Assembly (NCBI GenBank): GCA_014801535.1
Contig: JAAVEA010000020.1
Location: 1-64,000, forward strand
DNA from: Bacteroides sp.
Lineage (GTDB): Bacteria > Bacteroidota > Bacteroidia > Bacteroidales > Muribaculaceae
Length of the DNA stretch: 64,000 nt
Reading direction: 5' to 3'
Of the stretch, positions 34,030 to 42,552 are shown in pieces. The notes under the pieces were generated by a model. It did no database searches and was not told the origin of the DNA. It was given only the letters and a program-made list of their open reading frames with translations. Every line of letters begins with the position of its first letter. Positions within the stretch are counted from its first letter, which is position 1. Made by a program: the position numbers and the translations under genes.

Positions 34030-35655
34030 TCAGTTTTCTTCTTTATCCCGATTCTTAATTCTTACTCTGTTCTTGCTCTGACTTGTACTCATGTCGCTTT
34101 CCTCCTTAAGATCGATCTCCTTGCCGGATTGATCGATCACTCTATATTCAAGATAGGCAAGCGCTTCGTCAGGAACAACCTTGAAGCCTCTTCCGAACTT
34201 TCTCTTCCATCTTCCGTATAGGGAGAACACACCTTTCTTAACGTATGCCTCCACGTAGGGATGGATATAGAGAATAAACTTTCTCACCTTCAAGCTATTC
34301 ACCAGATACTCCAGTTTCTCTTCAAGCTTGTCGGTGAAGAGAATCGAAGGCTGCACCTCCCCTTTTCCAAAACAGGAGGGGCAGGTTTCAGTGGTCGTAA
34401 TGTCAAGAGCCGGACGCACTCTCTGACGAGTGATCTGCATAAGTCCGAACTTACTTAAAGGAAGGATATTATGACGGGCGCGGTCATTGGCCATAATCTC
34501 TTTCATATGATCGAAGAGAGTCTGGCGGTGTTCGGCCTTATTCATATCAATGAAGTCGATCACAATTATTCCTCCCATGTCACGAAGCCGGAGCTGTCGT
34601 GCGATTTCGTCGGCTGCTTTAAGGTTCACATCAAGTGCATTCGATTCCTGGTCGTTCGAAGCCTTGCTTCTGTTTCCGGAATTGACATCTATAACATGAA
34701 GAGCTTCCGTATGCTCTATGATGATATAGGCTCCGCTTTTGAACGACACCGTCTTACCGAAACTACTCTTGATCTGACGGGTAATATTGAAATGGTCGAA
34801 AATCGGAGTGTCTTTTGCATAAATCTTTACGATATCCTTATTTTCGGGTGAGATGAGACCCACATAATTCTGAATCTGTGTAAATGCCTCTGCCTCGTTA
34901 ACGTAGATATTTTCAAAAGTAGGACTGAAAATATCTCTGATCACACTCACCATCCTCGACTCCTCTTCAAATATGAGAGCCGGGCTTTGGCTCCGCTGCA
35001 TTTTTGCAATCGACTCCTCCCAATATCTAACCAGGGTGCGCATCTCATTATTGAGTTCGGCCACCCTTTTGTTCTCTGCCGAGGTGCGTACAATCACGCT
35101 GAATCCCTTCGGCTTGATGCTGCTCATAAGCTGCCGCAGTCTTATTTTTTCTTCCGTCGACTTTATTTTCTGAGAAATTGAAATCTTATCGCCGAAAGGC
35201 ATCAGGACCATATATCGGCCTGTAAAAGAGATTTCTGTTGTCAGACGGGGACCTTTTGAGGAGATAGGCTCCTTGGCAATCTGCACGAGCAGTTGTTGTC
35301 CCGGTTGAACCACTTCCGATATGCTTCCTTGTTTGGAAATATCGGGGTCAAGCTTGAACTTGGATATATTGGGCACCTTCTTCTTGTCGGTCATAGCCTC
35401 ATTGATGAAACGGCTATAACTGCTGAACTGGGGGCCCAGATCAAGATAATGAAGAAAAGCGTCTTTATCATAGCCTACATCGAGGAATGCGGCATTGAGA
35501 CCCGGCATTATCTTCTTCACCTTAGCCAGATAGAGATCACCGACCGCATAGGCGATGTTGCGGCTCTCCTTCTGTAGCGAAACAAGACGCCCGTCTTCAA
35601 GCAATGCTATCGAGACATCCTCTTGCTGCACATCTACTACTAATTCGCTTTTCAT
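34030..35655 (-). CDS. rng: Ribonuclease G/E
   Basis: About 541 residues. A single-strand endoribonuclease acting in rRNA maturation and mRNA decay. It has an N-terminal S1-like domain (GDLYLAKVKKIMPGLNAAFLDVGYDKDAFLHYLDL), the DNase I-like catalytic core (MGGIIVIDFIDM with the metal-binding aspartates), and the zinc-link TETCPSCFGKGE. The length fits RNase G without the long RNase E tail. The open frame extends to a TTG at 35694, but the ATG at 35655 (MKSELVVDVQQ) is the family start. The two genes upstream encode a ribosomal protein and an HU/IHF protein. Confidence 0.93.
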   Translation of the reverse strand: MKSELVVDVQQEDVSIALLEDGRLVSLQKESRNIAYAVGDLYLAKVKKIMPGLNAAFLDVGYDKDAFLHYLDLGPQFSSYSRFINEAMTDKKKVPNISKFKLDPDISKQGSISEVVQPGQQLLVQIAKEPISSKGPRLTTEISFTGRYMVLMPFGDKISISQKIKSTEEKIRLRQLMSSIKPKGFSVIVRTSAENKRVAELNNEMRTLVRYWEESIAKMQRSQSPALIFEEESRMVSVIRDIFSPTFENIYVNEAEAFTQIQNYVGLISPENKDIVKIYAKDTPIFDHFNITRQIKSSFGKTVSFKSGAYIIIEHTEALHVIDVNSGNRSKASNDQESNALDVNLKAADEIARQLRLRDMGGIIVIDFIDMNKAEHRQTLFDHMKEIMANDRARHNILPLSKFGLMQITRQRVRPALDITTTETCPSCFGKGEVQPSILFTDKLEEKLEYLVNSLKVRKFILYIHPYVEAYVKKGVFSLYGRWKRKFGRGFKVVPDEALAYLEYRVIDQSGKEIDLKEESDMSTSQSKNRVRIKNRDKEEN

Positions 35656-35715
35656 CTTCGTTGAAATAAAAAGAACAAACTTTCTTTCAGCCAAGGCCGC
35701 TTCAGTTTGTTCTTA

Positions 35716-35741
35716 TGACTTTTGTCAGTGACTTTTGTCAG
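35716..35741. repeat. Two tandem copies of a 13-bp palindromic unit
   Basis: TGACTTTTGTCAG is repeated exactly at 35716-35728 and 35729-35741. Each copy also contains the small hairpin TGAC-TTTT-GTCA. It lies in the leader between the tiny ribosomal protein gene and rng, 61 bp before the rng ATG. Confidence 0.8.
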
Positions 35742-35772
35742 CGCTTCCGGCTGGAATTCGTTCACTCAAAGA

Positions 35773-35862
35773 TTATTTCTTCTTATGACGATTCTTTCTC
35801 AGTCTTTTTTTGCGCTTGTGAGTTGCCATCTTGTGGCCTTTTCTCTTCTTTCCGCTGGGCAT
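35773..35862 (-). CDS. AURKAIP1/COX24-domain small basic ribosomal protein (29 residues)
   Basis: A 29-residue protein, MPSGKKRKGHKMATHKRKK followed by RLRKNRHKKK, almost entirely Lys, Arg and His. It matches the tiny AURKAIP1/COX24-domain proteins of Bacteroidota, homologous to the mitochondrial small-subunit protein mS38. It is expected to sit on the 30S subunit. The ATG at 35862 and TAA at 35773 give an intact frame. It is too small for usual gene callers. It lies between the HU/IHF gene and rng, all on the same strand. Confidence 0.88.
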   Translation of the reverse strand: MPSGKKRKGHKMATHKRKKRLRKNRHKKK

Positions 35863-35913
35863 GACGTTTATGTTTTTATGATTAATATATAGATTTTATT
35901 TTGTGAACTGATA

Positions 35914-36186
35914 TTATTTAACCACATCCATGAACACTTTCGACGGCTTGAACGCCGGGATATTATGCTCCGGAATCTTGATAGTGGTATTGCGAGAGAT
36001 ATTACGGGCGGTTTTCTCTTTTCTTGTCTTTATGACAAAACTCCCGAAGCCTCGCAGATAAACATTGTTGCCACCGGCCATTGAATCCTTGACAACTTCC
36101 ATGAGTTTCTCAACTATAGCAAGTACAGCCGATTTCTCGAGGCCGGTCTTGCGCGAAATTTCGTTTACAATATCTGCCTTAGTCAT
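35914..36186 (-). CDS. HU/IHF family DNA-binding protein
   Basis: A 90-residue histone-like protein. It begins MTKADIVNEISRKTGL, has the dimer-forming helices, and contains the beta-arm region with NVYLRGFGSFVIKTR and the conserved proline in KIPEHNIPAFKPSK. The sequence resembles the IHF-like HU of Bacteroidales. The frame is open to a TTG at 36207, but the ATG at 36186 is preferred. It is in the same direction as the tiny ribosomal protein (51 bp away) and rng. Confidence 0.93.
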   Translation of the reverse strand: MTKADIVNEISRKTGLEKSAVLAIVEKLMEVVKDSMAGGNNVYLRGFGSFVIKTRKEKTARNISRNTTIKIPEHNIPAFKPSKVFMDVVK

Positions 36187-36385
36187 TATGATTAAATTTT
36201 CTATCAATATTCACTTTTATACGTAAAATATCGAACCAATTTTATCAGTCTCAATTTTAGCACTGCAAATATCGTAATTTTTTTTTAATAAATCCCTATC
36301 ATTCCAATGTTTTTATACTTTTTTGTTCATTTTTCCCCTAATTGAAGACATACAGTAGCTTCTTTATCCCATTTATTACGTTTCA

Positions 36386-36991
36386 TCAGTCAGATATCTC
36401 TTCAACCAACGCCCCATCGACTTTCGATATTTTTCCTATAACCTCCTCTTTCATCCCCTCCGGAAATTCTATCAAAATATGGCATAGATTATCGAAATTT
36501 CTTTCAAGAATCTCCACCCCCTCCCCTTTGGCTACCTTCATCACTCCATCGGAGCTGATATAAGGGAAGCTGACAGATATGCGGACCATCTTATGCATCT
36601 CTTTTATTCCCGCATCTTCAAGCGCAAGGCGCGCGGCTTCCCGGTAGGCCGCTATCAAACCAGAGGTCCCAAGCTTGATTCCTCCGAAATACCTCACTAC
36701 AATCACAACCACGTCGGTGACATTGAAGCTGTTGATCTGTCCCAAGATCGGTTTGCCGGCCGTGCCGGAAGGCTCACCGTTATCGTTAAGCTGCCATTCC
36801 ATCCTGTCTGCTCCTATCATATAAGCCCAGCAAACATGTCGGGAGTCATGATATTCGTTCTGATACTGCTTTATGAGCGCTTTCGCATCATCAGAGGTTT
36901 TCACCGGAATGGCAAACGAAAGAAACCGGCTCATCTTCTCTTTATATTGAGACGAACCGGATCCTTTTATTGTATAGTAGATATCACTCAT
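36386..36991 (-). CDS. YigZ/IMPACT family protein
   Basis: A 201-residue protein with the N-terminal IMPACT domain (KEKMSRFLSFAIPV, HVCWAYMIG, DNGEPSGTAGKPIL, VVVRYFGGIKLGTSGLI) and a C-terminal DUF1949-like ferredoxin-fold domain. Eukaryotic IMPACT regulates translation via GCN1; the bacterial role is poorly known. Its ATG overlaps the stop codon of the DJ-1 gene by 4 bp (ATGA), so the two are translationally coupled. Confidence 0.92.
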   Translation of the reverse strand: MSDIYYTIKGSGSSQYKEKMSRFLSFAIPVKTSDDAKALIKQYQNEYHDSRHVCWAYMIGADRMEWQLNDNGEPSGTAGKPILGQINSFNVTDVVVIVVRYFGGIKLGTSGLIAAYREAARLALEDAGIKEMHKMVRISVSFPYISSDGVMKVAKGEGVEILERNFDNLCHILIEFPEGMKEEVIGKISKVDGALVEEISD

Positions 36992-37578
36992 CCAAAATAA
37001 TGCTCTATGTCTTTTACACTTCTGGGATAAAGGAGCATGTCATTGGCCAATTTATCAGAGAAATTATTGTCGAAAGTTTCGCGAACTATACGCAATGCCC
37101 ATACCAGAGCGTTGGCCGGACCATTTCCAAGCACAAATTTACCGTCCACTACAATCGGTTTACTCTCTACTTTCGCGCAGTTGAGCATATCCTCGAAGCC
37201 GGGATAACATGTGGCGCGGCTATTCTTCAGCAATCCAAGTTGTCCGAGCACTACGGCCGGGGCAGCGCATATCGCAGCTATACGTCCTGTTGCCGACTCA
37301 GCCTGTCGCCGCAGAAGCCCGTGAAGGGGTGCGAACTCGTAAAGGTTCTTTGCCCCGGGCATCCCGCCCGGAAGAATCAGCCAATCGGGATTTGAGAATA
37401 ATGCCGGATCGAACAATACATCTGCACCCACAGTAACACCATGGGCCCCGGCTACACATAAGGAGGAGGTAATCGATACAGTCTTAACAGACATTCCTGC
37501 GCGACGAAGCACATCTATTGCAGTCAGTGCTTCAATTTCTTCAAAACCATCGGCAAGAAATACAAATGCTTCTTTCAT
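36988..37578 (-). CDS. DJ-1/PfpI family protein
   Basis: A 196-residue protein of the DJ-1 subgroup. The reactive cysteine Cys104 is in AAICAAPAVVLG, and the supporting Glu in DGFEEIEA (residues 10-17) and the PGGMPGAKNL motif are intact. DJ-1 proteins act as glyoxalase or deglycase-like, chaperone or redox sensors; the specific activity here is not clear. It ends inside the start of yigZ (4-bp overlap). Its upstream border faces the MITE-like element. Confidence 0.9.
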   Translation of the reverse strand: MKEAFVFLADGFEEIEALTAIDVLRRAGMSVKTVSITSSLCVAGAHGVTVGADVLFDPALFSNPDWLILPGGMPGAKNLYEFAPLHGLLRRQAESATGRIAAICAAPAVVLGQLGLLKNSRATCYPGFEDMLNCAKVESKPIVVDGKFVLGNGPANALVWALRIVRETFDNNFSDKLANDMLLYPRSVKDIEHYFG

Positions 37579-37637
37579 CTGGTTATTTTTTTTAATTCAC
37601 TAACGTTTTTTCTTAAAGGGTGGTGTGAGTTGTCTTA

Positions 37638-37830
37638 GAGAGTGTTTGAATTTAAATGATTTTAGCACAAAGAGAGATTTTGGGATGATTTTCCAAAGTT
37701 GAAGAGGGAGCTATGCGGGCATCATGACCGATGAAATCTTTGGGAAAGCGCCCAAAAGATCCTTTGTGATGAAATTAAAAATTTCTAAAACTCTCTAAAT
37801 ATTTAATTTGGTTTAAATTCAAACACTCTC
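37638..37830. mobile_element. 193-bp MITE-like element with 19-bp terminal inverted repeats
   Basis: The ends are perfect inverted repeats: GAGAGTGTTTGAATTTAAA (37638-37656) and its complement (37812-37830). They are flanked by TTA on both sides (37635-37637 and 37831-37833); read one base further in, the duplication could be CTTAG. The interior is also self-complementary in part (CACAAAG..TTTTGGG..CCAAAG near 37665-37702 versus CTTTGGGAAAGCGCCCAAAAG..CTTTGTG near 37738-37770), so most of the element can fold into a hairpin. It encodes no protein. The 3-bp TNA duplication and GAG end resemble IS5-family elements of the IS1031 group, so it may be a derivative mobilised in trans. Confidence 0.8.
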
Positions 37831-37900
37831 TTAGAATGGAAACAAATACACTATCTTTAAATAGGATTCTCTTATATGCTTCTAATTTAGATAAAAATTT

Positions 37901-37908
37901 TAACTTTG
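37901..37908 (+). promoter_or_regulatory. -7 promoter box of apbE
   Basis: TAACTTTG, exactly TAnnTTTG, 33 bp before the ATG at 37941. It lies downstream of the alternative ATG at 37836, which is strong evidence for the shorter start. Confidence 0.65.
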
Positions 37909-37940
37909 CAAAATTATTTCACCTTTTTAAAGATTTTATT

Positions 37941-38936
37941 ATGAAAATTTCCATTTTTACACTGTTTTTCTCTATCTTTATCTTGATGGGATGCGCAGGA
38001 AAGGGAAATCAAAACGCCGCAAAAGATTCCTTCATTTTCGATGAAGGTATGGTTTGGAACACTCAATTTCATATTACATATAAGGGAGCCGAAAGTCTTA
38101 AAGATTCAATAAGGAGAATACTCGATGAAGTAGGTCATAATCTTTCGGTGTTCGATTCGACATCTCTGGTAAGCAGAGTCAACCGACAGGATTCGACAGC
38201 TGTAAACCGTGATTTCATTCGTGTGTATGAGATGTCGAAAAAAATCAACAAGCTTTCGGATGGTCTGTTCGATCCCACCCTCTCCCCTCTTATTACGGCA
38301 TGGGGATTCGGGCCCGGACATAAAGCCACTCCCGACACAGCCAAGGTGGATTCACTGCTCTTGATAACCGGCCTCGACAAAACAAGACTTGAATCAGACA
38401 TCCTTATCAAAGAGGCGACGGCCATTCAGTTCAATTTTTCTGCAATAGCAAAAGGGTTCGGATGCGACAGGATCGCCGAGATGTTTAAAGCAAATAATGT
38501 GAATGATTTTCTGATTGAGATTGGAGGAGAGATAGTGGCATCGGGGAATAGTCCGAGAAATGATAAATGGAATATATCAATCGACCGGCCTGTCTATTCG
38601 GATTCCGACGCAATACATGAATCCCAGGTGGTTATAAATTTTTCCGATATGGGACTCGCCACATCAGGAAACTATCGGAATTTTCATGGTAGCGGACCGG
38701 AACGTTATGGCCATACAATTTCGCCTGTTACAGGCCGTCCTTTGCAGACGGATGTGCTCAGTGCAACCGTGCTCGCATCATCTTCAATGGAAGCCGATGC
38801 ACTGGCAACATCCTTCATGGCAATGGGTAGTGACAAAGCAAGGAAGACGGCCATCGACCTCAATCTTCCGGTTCTTCTCATTTGTGCCGACTCCGTTTGG
38901 TCGTCCCCTCAGTTCGACAAACTGATTATGCAGTAG
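37941..38936 (+). CDS. apbE: FAD:protein FMN transferase (ApbE lipoprotein)
   Basis: A 331-residue lipoprotein that attaches FMN from FAD to a Thr of target proteins such as the Rnf/Nqr subunits. The signal peptide MKISIFTLFFSIFILMGC ends in a lipobox with Cys18. ApbE motifs are present: DPTLSPLITAWGFGP, FNFSAIAKGFGCDRIAE, the IEIGGEI segment and the ATSGNYRNF region. The frame also reaches an ATG at 37836, but that start lies before the promoter box and next to the MITE border. No Nqr or Rnf target gene is in the window. Confidence 0.92.
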   Translation: MKISIFTLFFSIFILMGCAGKGNQNAAKDSFIFDEGMVWNTQFHITYKGAESLKDSIRRILDEVGHNLSVFDSTSLVSRVNRQDSTAVNRDFIRVYEMSKKINKLSDGLFDPTLSPLITAWGFGPGHKATPDTAKVDSLLLITGLDKTRLESDILIKEATAIQFNFSAIAKGFGCDRIAEMFKANNVNDFLIEIGGEIVASGNSPRNDKWNISIDRPVYSDSDAIHESQVVINFSDMGLATSGNYRNFHGSGPERYGHTISPVTGRPLQTDVLSATVLASSSMEADALATSFMAMGSDKARKTAIDLNLPVLLICADSVWSSPQFDKLIMQ

Positions 38937-38956
38937 CTCTGACCATCAGACCCGGG

Positions 38957-41266
38957 TTATCTCAATATGCGGGGAGCATGGAAAAGCAATCCGAAGTTTA
39001 TTCCGAAATTCCAGTTCCGAGCCGGATACGAGAGGTAGTTGCCATAGAGCGACAATGATGCAAAAGGGAAATTATATACAACCGCCATTTCCCCTATAAA
39101 TTCGGCCCTGTTGAACCATCCTTTATAGACAGCTGAATTGTCAGGACCTCTCCTCATGTCGCGTATCGGAGAATAGACATAGAAATCTCCCCGCACCTGA
39201 AGTTTGCTAACCGGACTCCAAATCGGCATAATCCCCGCCGCCACATAATTATCCGACCGGAAAGCTTCATTGAAATAATTTTGAGTTGAGGGTGTGGGTG
39301 CGAATGCAGGGGCATGCACAAGAGTGGCTATATAATCTTGTGGAAGCTGCTGAAGGGTACCCAATAGATTGGCCGCACCTCCTACACTGAAATGTTTTGC
39401 CACAGGGAAAAACTGTTTCCAATATAATTCCATCGAACCACGGAAATGACCCTTATATTCGGTTCGAAGTGATTTGTCACCATTGGGTGTGAAACGTGAT
39501 TTCTCATAACTTCCCTGAACGTCTGCTCTCCACTCCATTCCGGAACTTGGATATAAGGGATCGTTGAGTAGCCCCCCTTTGAAACCGGCTCTCAGAGCTG
39601 TGACAAAATATTGTGTCTTATCTTTCGACATGCTTGCATAATCACCGGTGTTGGTGGGGTAATATGAATCGGATTCATATCCCCAGGTGAGGTCGGCGAA
39701 ACCTATTGTCTTCCGGTTCATGGCCCACACATATTTCATGCGAAGGAAATTCTGGCTCTCTGTTATGAAGGTTGGTGTAGAAGTCTGGTAGAACAACAAT
39801 TCCGAATCATAATATTTCTGACGCTGGGCCACTCCCATAAATTCAAGATATGAGGGAGTATTAGACCTGAGAGAGAAACGCCCTGATAACATTCCGGCAT
39901 AATATGACTGGCCTATCCAACCCTGCAGATCCACATCAAGTGAATTGAAGCTAAGGGTATGGAAACCGAGGTCGAGATATAGCATACTGTTGGTTGAAGA
40001 AGTGATCCAGCCTCCCACACCTATCGACCACGGTTTTTTCACTGTTGCATCAAGCAAAAGTTTATTATGGCCGTCGGTGCCGAAATCAGCCTTAGGGACA
40101 AGATTGCTCAGAGTGCCATCAGTTACCGCTCGATAATACGATTCTTTTGCATTTTCTAGTGTAAATGGACGGTGTCTGGGCCCTTCAAATAGATATTCCA
40201 GATAATGAGCCTGCCCGGGAGTAGCAGCCCCGGAAACCGATACTGAATCGAACACCACTTCAGGAGTGGCAGCGGCAAAGCGCTCACGACGCGCCGTTAC
40301 ATCCGATAAAGGTTCGCGTGCGTAAACCCTCTTCTTTATGGAATCGACCATGGCAAGGCCTGTCTTATATCCTATATCATAAATGGTCTGAGCCTGATCA
40401 AAATCAAGCACTCCGAACTGGAGCACAGGAACCTGTATCTTGATTCCGTTCTCAGAGGGGACATTATAGTCGTTGTTCTGTATGATCATGTCTTCGAGCT
40501 GACTGTATATATCTCCCTGCTGTGGTTTCTGGTCTGGTCCGGAGACAGAAACACCTATGATGAAATCGGGATCAAAATCCTGCTGCATGACATTAACAGG
40601 GAAATTATCATATATGCCGCCATCATATACCAGCACACCATTCATCTTTATAGGCCGGAACACTAAGGGGAATGACATCGATGCTCGCACTGCATCGCCC
40701 AAAGATCCTTTTGACAGCACTACCTTATGTTTATGGTAAACATCAGACGTGACACATCTGAAAGGAACAAAAAGATTGTTGAAATTCTCTTTACACTGGA
40801 GTGTATAGGGTGAATATAGTTCCAGGAATTCTATATTCATTGGAATCGGACTTATCAGACTCGTGGGAAGCATCGACATCACTCCCGTGGAGTCTTTAAG
40901 ACTCACGTTCACCCCCACCCACTGCGGTGTCGGATCAAGGCGCGAGATACGTGTTATATTGTCGGGGTTTACCACGCCTGTGCTCCAATATTTGAAGTCT
41001 TCTGATTTGAAAAGCTTCATCATCTTTTCAGGACTCCATCCGCATGAATACAGCGAGCCCACGATTGCTCCCATCGAGGTTCCCGTAACATAGTTAACCG
41101 GTATATCATTTTCTTCAAGAGCACGTATCACTCCGACATGTGCAATTCCTTTGGCACCCCCACCGCTCAATACAAGACCGACAGTCTGTTTCTTTTCTGC
41201 GGCAACGGCCACCGTGCTCCAGAGAAGCACGGCAGCCGTTGTAAAGATCTTAAATATATTTTTCAT
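38957..41266 (-). CDS. Patatin-like phospholipase fused to an outer-membrane beta-barrel
   Basis: A 769-residue protein. A signal peptide (residues 1-22) is followed by a patatin domain: oxyanion loop SGGGAKG (34-40), nucleophile Ser64 in GTSMG, and Asp215 in DGG, so the catalytic dyad is complete. Next comes a POTRA-like linker (about 320-400) and a C-terminal about 350-residue barrel rich in alternating aromatic strands, ending in a LLFHAPRILR strand. This matches the PlpD-like type Vd arrangement common in Bacteroidota: a patatin lipase at or displayed on the outer membrane. The physiological lipid is unknown. It converges on apbE with only 20 bp between. Confidence 0.88.
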   Translation of the reverse strand: MKNIFKIFTTAAVLLWSTVAVAAEKKQTVGLVLSGGGAKGIAHVGVIRALEENDIPVNYVTGTSMGAIVGSLYSCGWSPEKMMKLFKSEDFKYWSTGVVNPDNITRISRLDPTPQWVGVNVSLKDSTGVMSMLPTSLISPIPMNIEFLELYSPYTLQCKENFNNLFVPFRCVTSDVYHKHKVVLSKGSLGDAVRASMSFPLVFRPIKMNGVLVYDGGIYDNFPVNVMQQDFDPDFIIGVSVSGPDQKPQQGDIYSQLEDMIIQNNDYNVPSENGIKIQVPVLQFGVLDFDQAQTIYDIGYKTGLAMVDSIKKRVYAREPLSDVTARRERFAAATPEVVFDSVSVSGAATPGQAHYLEYLFEGPRHRPFTLENAKESYYRAVTDGTLSNLVPKADFGTDGHNKLLLDATVKKPWSIGVGGWITSSTNSMLYLDLGFHTLSFNSLDVDLQGWIGQSYYAGMLSGRFSLRSNTPSYLEFMGVAQRQKYYDSELLFYQTSTPTFITESQNFLRMKYVWAMNRKTIGFADLTWGYESDSYYPTNTGDYASMSKDKTQYFVTALRAGFKGGLLNDPLYPSSGMEWRADVQGSYEKSRFTPNGDKSLRTEYKGHFRGSMELYWKQFFPVAKHFSVGGAANLLGTLQQLPQDYIATLVHAPAFAPTPSTQNYFNEAFRSDNYVAAGIMPIWSPVSKLQVRGDFYVYSPIRDMRRGPDNSAVYKGWFNRAEFIGEMAVVYNFPFASLSLYGNYLSYPARNWNFGINFGLLFHAPRILR

Positions 41267-41326
41267 TGCAATATGGATTGTGTTATTCTGTTTTAGGAAT
41301 TCCGGGATGTTGCAATGAACCTGCGG

Positions 41327-42550
41327 TCATTGCTCTATATATGAATCCTTGAATCCTAAAAAGTATAACACTCCATCTATCCCGATGGTTGAAATGCTTT
41401 GGCTTGCCTCCGCTTTTACTTTCGGTTTAGCGTGGAAAGCGATTCCAAGTCCGGCCTCAGCAAGCATGGGAAGATCATTGGCTCCATCACCTACGGCTAT
41501 GGTCTGCGCTATATTGATCCGTTCCACTTGGGCAAGAAGACGCAACAGTTCTTTTTTTCGCGGACCATCTACAATGTCTCCGACATAATTTCCCGTCAGT
41601 TTCCCATCGGGTCCTATCTCAAGTTCATTGGCGTAGACATAATCAAAGCCGAATTTCTGTTTGAGATATTCTCCGAAATATGTGAAACCTCCCGAAAGTA
41701 TTGCCGTTTTATAACCTGATCGCTTCAGAACTTCCATGAGTCGTCCCACTCCTTCGGTAATAGGGAGGTTTTCAGCGATATCTTTCATTACAGAGACATC
41801 AAGACCTTTGAGAAGCTTTACGCGCTGCGTGAAACTCTCACGAAAATCTATCTCCCCACGCATGGCCGATTCGGTAATCGCCCTTACCTCCTCACCGACT
41901 CCGGCACGATCTGCAAGTTCGTCTATCACCTCGGTGCGGATAAGCGTGGAGTCCATATCAAAACATATCAGTCTGCGGCTGCGGCGGTACATGGTGTCTT
42001 CCTGCATTGATATATCGAAGTCAAGCTCGGAAGCAAGTTGCATAAATTCACTCTGCATCTTTATCCTATCGTAGGGCGTACCTCTTACGGAAAGTTCGAT
42101 ACATCCTTTCGTCAGCGGCTGCTGTGCTTCATCGAGCGGCATTCGCCCCGTGAGTCGAGTGATTGTCTCGATGTTCAGACCCTGTTCCGAAATGATGGAT
42201 GAAACTGCAGAAATCTGGGCAGCCGTAATTCTGCGTCCCAGAAGCGTGACTATATATCTGTTTTTACCCTGACGTCCTACCCACGCTTCATATGCCTCTT
42301 CAGTTACAATTGAAAACTGCACCTGCACCTGAAGGTCATTGGTTTTGAATAGCAATTCTTTAAGAATTTCTCCGCTGCGGCGGCTGTCGGTCTTGAAAAG
42401 TATGCCAAGCGCCAAAGTATGGTGTATGTCGGCCTGGCCTATGTCAAGTATATCAGCTTCGTAACGGGCAAGAATCTCTGTCAGACTGGCGGTTATTCCA
42501 CTCTTATCCGGGCCGGAGATATTTATGAGAATTAATTCGGTATGAGGCAT
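41327..42550 (-). CDS. serB: Phosphoserine phosphatase with N-terminal ACT domains
   Basis: A 407-residue enzyme for the last step of serine synthesis. Residues about 5-85 and 98-180 form two ACT-type domains (LINISGPDKSGITASL is typical), probably sensing serine. The HAD catalytic domain follows: Asp198 and Asp200 in FDMDST, LSGGFTYF with the motif II serine, and GDGANDLPML as motif III. The length matches ACT-SerB proteins. It is immediately downstream (2 bp) of the Sel1 gene, so they are likely cotranscribed. Confidence 0.95.
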   Translation of the reverse strand: MPHTELILINISGPDKSGITASLTEILARYEADILDIGQADIHHTLALGILFKTDSRRSGEILKELLFKTNDLQVQVQFSIVTEEAYEAWVGRQGKNRYIVTLLGRRITAAQISAVSSIISEQGLNIETITRLTGRMPLDEAQQPLTKGCIELSVRGTPYDRIKMQSEFMQLASELDFDISMQEDTMYRRSRRLICFDMDSTLIRTEVIDELADRAGVGEEVRAITESAMRGEIDFRESFTQRVKLLKGLDVSVMKDIAENLPITEGVGRLMEVLKRSGYKTAILSGGFTYFGEYLKQKFGFDYVYANELEIGPDGKLTGNYVGDIVDGPRKKELLRLLAQVERINIAQTIAVGDGANDLPMLAEAGLGIAFHAKPKVKAEASQSISTIGIDGVLYFLGFKDSYIEQ

Positions 42551-42552
42551 GG

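Noticed and set aside
37836..37940. Longer N-terminus for ApbE starting at 37836
   Set aside because: This ATG abuts the MITE target duplication and lies upstream of the promoter box at 37901-37908. The ATG at 37941 gives a proper lipoprotein signal peptide.
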